DNA of 8,368 nucleotides from Candidatus Tayloriibacteriota bacterium. GTDB lineage: Bacteria > Patescibacteriota > Minisyncoccia > Phycocordibacterales > UBA11359. The notes beneath the pieces were generated by a model, which saw only the letters and a list, made by a program, of their open reading frames with translations, was not told the origin of the DNA and made no database searches. Position numbers and translations under genes: made by a program. How positions within the stretch are numbered: the stretch's first letter is position 1; each line of letters opens with the position of its first letter. The stretch spans positions 1 to 8,368 of the forward strand of contig DMQX01000052.1 in the NCBI GenBank assembly GCA_003455555.1, read 5' to 3'. Positions 5,379-8,368 of the stretch are shown one piece after another.

Positions 5379-5783
5379 ATGAATCCTTCCGTATTTAAAG
5401 CCTACGATATCCGAGGTACGTACCCGGCCGAGGTCAACGAGGCCGGCGCAGTGCAAGTTGGTCAAGCCTGTGCAAAACTTTTTAAGCCGGGTAAAGTGTT
5501 AGTAGCGCATGACATAAGACATGGCTCAGTACCGCTCTCAAAAGCCTTTATGGAAGGCCTGACCGCAGCCGCCGATGAATCGTTCGAAATAATTTTTGTC
5601 GGTCTGTCGACCACACCCATGTTCTATTTTTTGGTGACCGAATTGGGTGCGACCGGCGGCTGCATGATCACAGCTTCTCATAACCCGAAAAACTACAACG
5701 GCTTCAAGATCGTAGAAGAAAAAGCCCACGCGGTCAGCGGCACAGCGATACGCGACATTATTGCGTCGCTTTCAAAAGCTTAG
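5379..5783 (+). CDS. Phosphomannomutase/phosphoglucomutase, N-terminal part (domain 1; split gene)
   Basis: A 134-residue ORF equivalent to domain 1 of alpha-D-phosphohexomutases, which are normally about 450 residues. It opens with FKAYDIRG (6-13), the family's conserved start, has AHDIRHGS (43-50) in place of the common GRDxRxSS, and carries the active-site loop TASHNPKNYNGFK (98-110) with phosphoserine Ser100. It ends in TAG just after the domain 1 tail. Domains 2-4 are in the next ORF, 20 bases on and in a different frame. Alone this product lacks the metal-binding and sugar-binding loops, so it needs the second part. Together they would interconvert mannose or glucose 6- and 1-phosphates for envelope sugar-nucleotide synthesis. 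Whether the split is real, a programmed frameshift or a sequencing indel is open (see the feature at 5774-5783). Confidence 0.9.
   Translation: MNPSVFKAYDIRGTYPAEVNEAGAVQVGQACAKLFKPGKVLVAHDIRHGSVPLSKAFMEGLTAAADESFEIIFVGLSTTPMFYFLVTELGATGGCMITASHNPKNYNGFKIVEEKAHAVSGTAIRDIIASLSKA
5774..5783 (+). other. Junction of the split phosphomannomutase: possible -1 frameshift site or indel
   Basis: The run AAAA (5774-5777) lies two codons before the TAG that ends the first part (5781-5783). A -1 slip of the Lys AAA codon would re-pair perfectly and continue as S, L, D, Y, F, Y, F, Q, N into the ATG of the second part. That frame has no stop across the junction. A one-base undercall in the A run, or in the T run just after, would give the same fusion. 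There is no canonical X-XXY-YYZ heptamer, so efficient programmed slippage is doubtful. Confidence 0.35.
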
Positions 5784-5803
5784 ATTATTTTTATTTTCAA
5801 AAC

Positions 5804-6703
5804 ATGGACTACGTTTCAAAATATACTGAATTTTTAAAAAAACACACGGACGTCAAACGGCCTCTTAAAATCGTTTGCGATGTTTCTAACGGCACGACTG
5901 GGATAGTCTTAGAAAAACTCGGGGGCATTGAAAATCTGGAGCTGATCCTCATAAATGAAAAAGCCGACCCCGAGTTCCCTGCCCACGGACCAAATCCATT
6001 GATCGAGGGCGCGACTGATATGCTTGTCAGAAAAGTTGCTGAAGTTAAAGCTGATTTTGGCGTCGCTTTTGATGCTGATGGCGACCGGGCTTTCTTTGTT
6101 GATAACAAAGGCCAACTTTTGCCTTCATATGTCACGGCTGCAATCTGGTTCAAATACTCAACTCCACCGTTTGTCGCGGACGAGCTAACCTACCTGTCTC
6201 TGACTACCAGCGGACTCTTTACTGAAAAAGAGGTGTTACCTTCGCGCGTCGGCTCTCTCTATGTCAAAGAGGTTTTAAAGGACAATGATGCCTTGCTCGG
6301 CGTGGAACTTTCCGGCCATTTCTATTTCAAAGATTTCTTTGGACTTGATTCCGGTATTTTCTCGATGATCTATACCGCCAATATTTTGGGCCAGCAAAAC
6401 AAGACCCTGGCGCAGTTAAACGAAGAACTCTCCGTTCAGTCGCTCACGATGAAAAATATTACCCTCAATAAAGCGACTTGGGAAGTTCTGCGAGAAGCGG
6501 TCAAGCTTGGCACAGCAACGATCACCAAAGCAATTTTTGAACGTGAAGGTCTAACCTTGATCACCGAAAACGGCTGGATAAACATCCGAACATCTAACAC
6601 TGAACCGGTCGTGAGAATTTATGTCGGTGCCAAAACCAAAGAACTAGCTGAACACGACATGGCTCTGATCGTAAAAATAGTCGAAAATACCGATGCAAAA
6701 TAA
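5804..6703 (+). CDS. Phosphomannomutase/phosphoglucomutase, C-terminal part (domains 2-4; split gene)
   Basis: A 299-residue ORF carrying the rest of the phosphohexomutase. LKIVCDVSNGTTG (21-33) opens domain 2. The metal-binding loop DADGDR lies at 90-95. The domain 3 loop SRVGSLYVKEV (147-157) is followed by the sugar-binding GVELSGH (166-172), of the GExSGH phosphomannomutase type. The domain 4 phosphate-binding loop RTSNTEP is at 262-268. All expected catalytic loops are intact, so this half is not decaying. The ATG at 5804 has no Shine-Dalgarno sequence and only a weak upstream -10-like TATTTT (5792-5797). The codons before it read as plausible linker sequence, so translation may normally enter from the first part. 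Its end overlaps tlyA by 11 bases. Phosphomannomutase versus phosphoglucomutase specificity cannot be settled from these motifs. Confidence 0.92.
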   Translation: MDYVSKYTEFLKKHTDVKRPLKIVCDVSNGTTGIVLEKLGGIENLELILINEKADPEFPAHGPNPLIEGATDMLVRKVAEVKADFGVAFDADGDRAFFVDNKGQLLPSYVTAAIWFKYSTPPFVADELTYLSLTTSGLFTEKEVLPSRVGSLYVKEVLKDNDALLGVELSGHFYFKDFFGLDSGIFSMIYTANILGQQNKTLAQLNEELSVQSLTMKNITLNKATWEVLREAVKLGTATITKAIFEREGLTLITENGWINIRTSNTEPVVRIYVGAKTKELAEHDMALIVKIVENTDAK

Positions 6704-7445
6704 GCCTGACGAACGATCAAGGGATCAGATCCGGGAACGGATCGATATGTTACTCATGGAGCGCGGCTTGGCTCGTAGCCGAAGCGCAGCGGTCGTGTTG
6801 ATCGAACGTGGCAGTGTCCGTGTGAACGGCGTGGTTGTGGATAAAGCCAGCCGAACAGTATTGTTCGATGCCAAAATAGAGGTAACCGAGCCACTGGCTT
6901 TTGTCAGCCGAGCAGGCGAGAAACTTGAGCATGCGCTCAGTACCTGGAACATCCCAGTCCAAGGTTTGATCGCTGCCGACATAGGTGCTTCAACCGGAGG
7001 CTTCACTGATTGTCTGCTGAAACGTGGCGCGGAAAAAGTTTATGCGATCGACGTTGGCACCGGCCAACTGGACACCGGCATCAGGAATAATCCCAAGGTG
7101 GTCAGCATAGAACAAACTGATGTGCGTGGTATTCAATTACCTGAACTTGTCGACCTCGTCACCATAGATGTTTCTTTTATTTCTTTGACCCACGTTTTGG
7201 AGACTACCAAAAACTTACTTAAAAATTCTGGCACTATAATCGCCCTGGTTAAACCTCAATTTGAAGTCGGCCCAGGCCATGTCGACAGACGTGGCGTCGT
7301 GTCCGATGAATTTAAAAGAAAAGAAGCTTTAGAAAAGATCAAAAGTGAAGCTAAAAGAATTGGTCTGACTATCCAAGCCGAAACCACTTCACCCATTGTC
7401 GGCAGTGCAGGAAATATCGAGTATTTACTTTGGCTCACTAAATAA
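6693..7445 (+). CDS. tlyA: TlyA family rRNA 2'-O-methyltransferase (S4 + FtsJ-like domains)
   Basis: A 250-residue protein, close to the family norm of about 245-275. The N-terminal S4 RNA-binding domain (about 14-62) includes RIDMLLMERGLARSRSAA and IERGSVRVNG. The linker motif FVSRAGEKLEHAL (70-82) follows. The Rossmann methyltransferase domain has the SAM-binding motif ADIGASTGGFTD (95-106), YAIDVGTGQL (117-126), TIDVSFISL (157-165), VKPQFEVG (186-193) and a C-terminal VGSAGNIEYLLWL (236-248). Lys77, Asp159 and Lys187 are the likely catalytic residues. In mycobacteria, TlyA 2'-O-methylates C1409 of 16S and C1920 of 23S rRNA; the 'hemolysin' name is historical. The start lies 11 bases inside the phosphomannomutase gene, so the two are translationally linked. 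No Shine-Dalgarno sequence is visible. The target sites here are assumed from the family. Confidence 0.93.
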   Translation: MQNKPDERSRDQIRERIDMLLMERGLARSRSAAVVLIERGSVRVNGVVVDKASRTVLFDAKIEVTEPLAFVSRAGEKLEHALSTWNIPVQGLIAADIGASTGGFTDCLLKRGAEKVYAIDVGTGQLDTGIRNNPKVVSIEQTDVRGIQLPELVDLVTIDVSFISLTHVLETTKNLLKNSGTIIALVKPQFEVGPGHVDRRGVVSDEFKRKEALEKIKSEAKRIGLTIQAETTSPIVGSAGNIEYLLWLTK

Positions 7446-7465
7446 TATATTTGGCGCGCTCCAAC

Positions 7466-7924
7466 CTATCGGCTAATTGAAATTGCCGGCGTCGCTATTT
7501 CTGTGCTTGGTGCTGATATGGTAATTCGGCCAGTGGTACTATCGCGCGCGACCGTATATCCGGAATTGTAATCTGTGGCACTCGTAAAGCTGCCAATTTT
7601 TGGATCAGTTGGCATGAGTGCTATATAAGTTGGCACTATGCAGGGATACATATCAAAACCGCCTGTGCCAGATTTTATAGCTGTGGCCGTAGTTGGAATA
7701 ATCCCGGCGACGCAGTCTGTTTCAAAAATACCCCGATTATCGACCGATCTTTGCCCTATTGCATTTAATAATGCTGTGACATTACTGGTACGCTGAGTGT
7801 CGCGTGACTGCGCAAACTGCCGAGCTGGATTTATAGCCACGAGCACAACAGTCGAGAGCAGGGCGATAATGCCCATGACCACCAACACTTCGATCAAGGT
7901 AAAACCTTTTTTTAGATCTTTCAT
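7466..7924 (-). CDS. Type IV pilin-like / type II secretion pseudopilin-like protein
   Basis: A 152-residue prepilin. The N-terminus MKDLKKGFTLIEVLVVMGIIALL is a textbook class III signal. Prepilin peptidase should cut after Gly7, giving Phe1 and Glu5 (Glu12 of the precursor) in the mature protein. The hydrophobic helix runs to about residue 31, followed by INPARQFAQSRDTQRTSNVTALLNAI, an extension often seen in Patescibacteria pilins. The rest (about 60-152) is a Ser/Thr-rich globular head with two cysteines, Cys71 and Cys95, that could form a disulfide. The product would be pulled into a pilus or pseudopilus fibre at the cell surface, where it could serve attachment or DNA uptake. No assembly ATPase, platform protein or peptidase gene is in the window, so this is an isolated pilin gene. 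It converges on tlyA with 20 bases between the stops and no obvious terminator. Confidence 0.92.
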   Translation of the reverse strand: MKDLKKGFTLIEVLVVMGIIALLSTVVLVAINPARQFAQSRDTQRTSNVTALLNAIGQRSVDNRGIFETDCVAGIIPTTATAIKSGTGGFDMYPCIVPTYIALMPTDPKIGSFTSATDYNSGYTVARDSTTGRITISAPSTEIATPAISISR

Positions 7925-7946
7925 TTGGTCTTTTTTAATTCGTTAA

Positions 7947-7974
7947 TTAATAATGCGTTCAGCATACACACCAA
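7947..7974 (-). promoter_or_regulatory. Possible promoter of the pilin gene
   Basis: On the minus strand, TTGGTG (7969-7974), a 16-base spacer, then TATTAA (7947-7952): four of six matches at each element. The leader would be about 16 bases and has no clear Shine-Dalgarno sequence. The region is AT-rich, so chance matches are likely. Confidence 0.3.
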
Positions 7975-8026
7975 GGATGAATTAAAAATAAAAAAGATCT
8001 CAAAAAATAATAAAATTTTCTTAAAT

Positions 8027-8060
8027 AAAACAAAAACCACCGGCCAGTGGTTTTTGTTTT
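8027..8060 (-). terminator. Rho-independent terminator of the lmo0937-like gene (works in both directions)
   Basis: A perfect 14-bp inverted repeat: AAAACAAAAACCAC at 8027-8040 and GTGGTTTTTGTTTT at 8047-8060, with a 6-base loop. The arms end in A-rich and T-rich tracts, so the hairpin has a U-rich 3' end on either strand. It begins 20 bases after the stop of the small minus-strand gene at 8081 and shields the pilin gene from read-through. The 156 bases between the pilin and the small gene hold otherwise only AT-rich DNA and the possible pilin promoter. Confidence 0.85.
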
Positions 8061-8080
8061 TGCTAAGGATCCAATGTAGA

Positions 8081-8230
8081 TTACAACGGATTCCTGCCTT
8101 GAATTAGACGGATCAGTATGAGAATAATGGCTATGACCAGCAATATATGTATAAAGCCGTAAACGGTATAAGACGTCACGAGACCCAAGATCCAAAGGAT
8201 CAATAATATTATTGCGATTGTTACTAACAT
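8081..8230 (-). CDS. lmo0937-family-like small membrane protein (49 aa)
   Basis: A 49-residue ORF. It starts MLVTIAIILLILWILGLV, continues TSYTVYGFIHILLVIAIILI and ends LIRLIQGRNPL. Two hydrophobic helices (about 3-18 and 25-42) are joined by a short turn, and the protein ends in a basic RxxxGR tail. This pattern (ILLILWxLGLVTSYT, GFIHILLVIAI, RLIQGR) is that of the widespread lmo0937 / DUF5670 family of about 46-55 residues, whose function is unknown. An in-frame ATG at 8257 would add nine residues and is preceded by an SD-like AAGGCGG. I prefer the shorter form because it matches the family start and a possible promoter (8245-8272) lies between the two ATGs. It is a single-gene unit bounded by hairpin terminators on both sides. 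Confidence 0.85.
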   Translation of the reverse strand: MLVTIAIILLILWILGLVTSYTVYGFIHILLVIAIILILIRLIQGRNPL

Positions 8231-8244
8231 GTGAATTTTCTTAG

Positions 8245-8272
8245 CTAATAAAACCATAATCCCGCCTTACAA
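8245..8272 (-). promoter_or_regulatory. Possible promoter of the lmo0937-like gene
   Basis: On the minus strand, TTGTAA (8267-8272), a 16-base spacer, then TATTAG (8245-8250): four of six matches at each element. A start about 7 bases downstream would give a leader of about 8 bases to the ATG at 8230 and would exclude the longer start at 8257. The elements are weak. Confidence 0.3.
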
Positions 8273-8306
8273 AGTGAGCCGTATGACCGATTAATTTGTT
8301 ACATAG

Positions 8307-8336
8307 AAAAAACCCTCGAAACACATTCGAGGGTTT
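8307..8336 (-). terminator. Rho-independent terminator for an upstream minus-strand gene beyond the window
   Basis: A perfect 11-bp inverted repeat: AAACCCTCGAA at 8310-8320 and TTCGAGGGTTT at 8326-8336, with loop ACACA. On the minus strand the GC-rich stem runs directly into TTTTTT (plus-strand A run 8307-8312). On the plus strand only three T's follow, so it acts mainly on minus-strand transcripts. It should end a gene lying to the right of the window; the last 32 bases (8337-8368) show nothing I can assign. Confidence 0.85.
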
Positions 8337-8368
8337 AAGAAAACGAGACACAAACACAATCAACCTAC

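Noticed and set aside
5774..5783. A canonical programmed -1 frameshift heptamer in the phosphomannomutase gene
   Set aside because: Only an AAAA run is present, without the X-XXY-YYZ pattern or a clear downstream stem. Slippage is possible but not shown, so it is listed only as a low-confidence junction.
5809..6153. A 114-codon minus-strand ORF opposite the second phosphomannomutase part
   Set aside because: It is antisense to conserved catalytic loops and has a Ser/Pro-rich composition typical of reverse frames. No independent signal supports it.
7925..8195. Short ORFs on both strands between the pilin and the small membrane gene
   Set aside because: They run through the perfect terminator hairpin at 8027-8060 and through the lmo0937-like gene in a wrong frame, with low-complexity products.
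1..8368. Alternative genetic code (TGA as Gly, as in some Patescibacteria)
   Set aside because: All recognised genes give full-length proteins with conserved motifs under the standard code and need no TGA recoding.

Overview
The window looks like chromosomal DNA from a small-genome bacterium, most likely a member of the Patescibacteria (Candidate Phyla Radiation). This is an inference. It rests on the gene repertoire and protein style: a pilin whose post-helix segment is INPARQFAQSRDTQR, an ECF sigma factor followed by a DUF5667-type membrane protein, an AI-2E family permease next to a short HKFRTPLT-type histidine kinase, and very tight packing. The long reading frames are intact under the standard bacterial code. 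I see no rRNA, tRNA, CRISPR array, transposase or phage gene.

Layout, left to right. (1) A minus-strand pair: the ribosome-assembly GTPase EngB (545-1108), then an unrecognised membrane-anchored protein (3-518). (2) A plus-strand VanY-type D,D-carboxypeptidase (1186-2097), divergent from engB. Its stop codon overlaps that of the convergent gene behind it. (3) A minus-strand regulatory block: an ECF-like sigma factor (2801-3298) followed after 5 bases by a DUF5667-type single-pass protein that is probably its anti-sigma factor (2094-2795). Upstream lie an AI-2E family permease (4297-5325) and, 6 bases on, a two-TM sensor histidine kinase (3415-4290). (4) A plus-strand block: a phosphomannomutase/phosphoglucomutase split into two ORFs (5379-5783 and 5804-6703), then an overlapping tlyA rRNA methyltransferase gene (6693-7445). 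(5) A minus-strand type IV pilin-like gene (7466-7924). (6) A 49-residue lmo0937-like membrane protein (8081-8230) between two hairpin terminators.

Common theme: most genes bear on the cell envelope or its sensing (peptidoglycan trimming, sugar-phosphate supply, permease, sensor kinase, sigma/anti-sigma, pilin), mixed with two ribosome-related housekeeping genes (engB, tlyA). I see no clearly new multi-gene system.

The most interesting points are these. First, sigma70-like -10 boxes sit 6 bases before the ATG in three genes and 9 bases before it in a fourth, while Shine-Dalgarno sequences are missing at nearly all starts; this suggests leaderless transcription. Second, the phosphomannomutase is split at its domain 1/2 linker, with readable linker codons upstream of the second ATG in the -1 frame. 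Third, the sigma-factor upstream region carries tandem TTATGCAC repeats and a possible ECF-type self-promoter.
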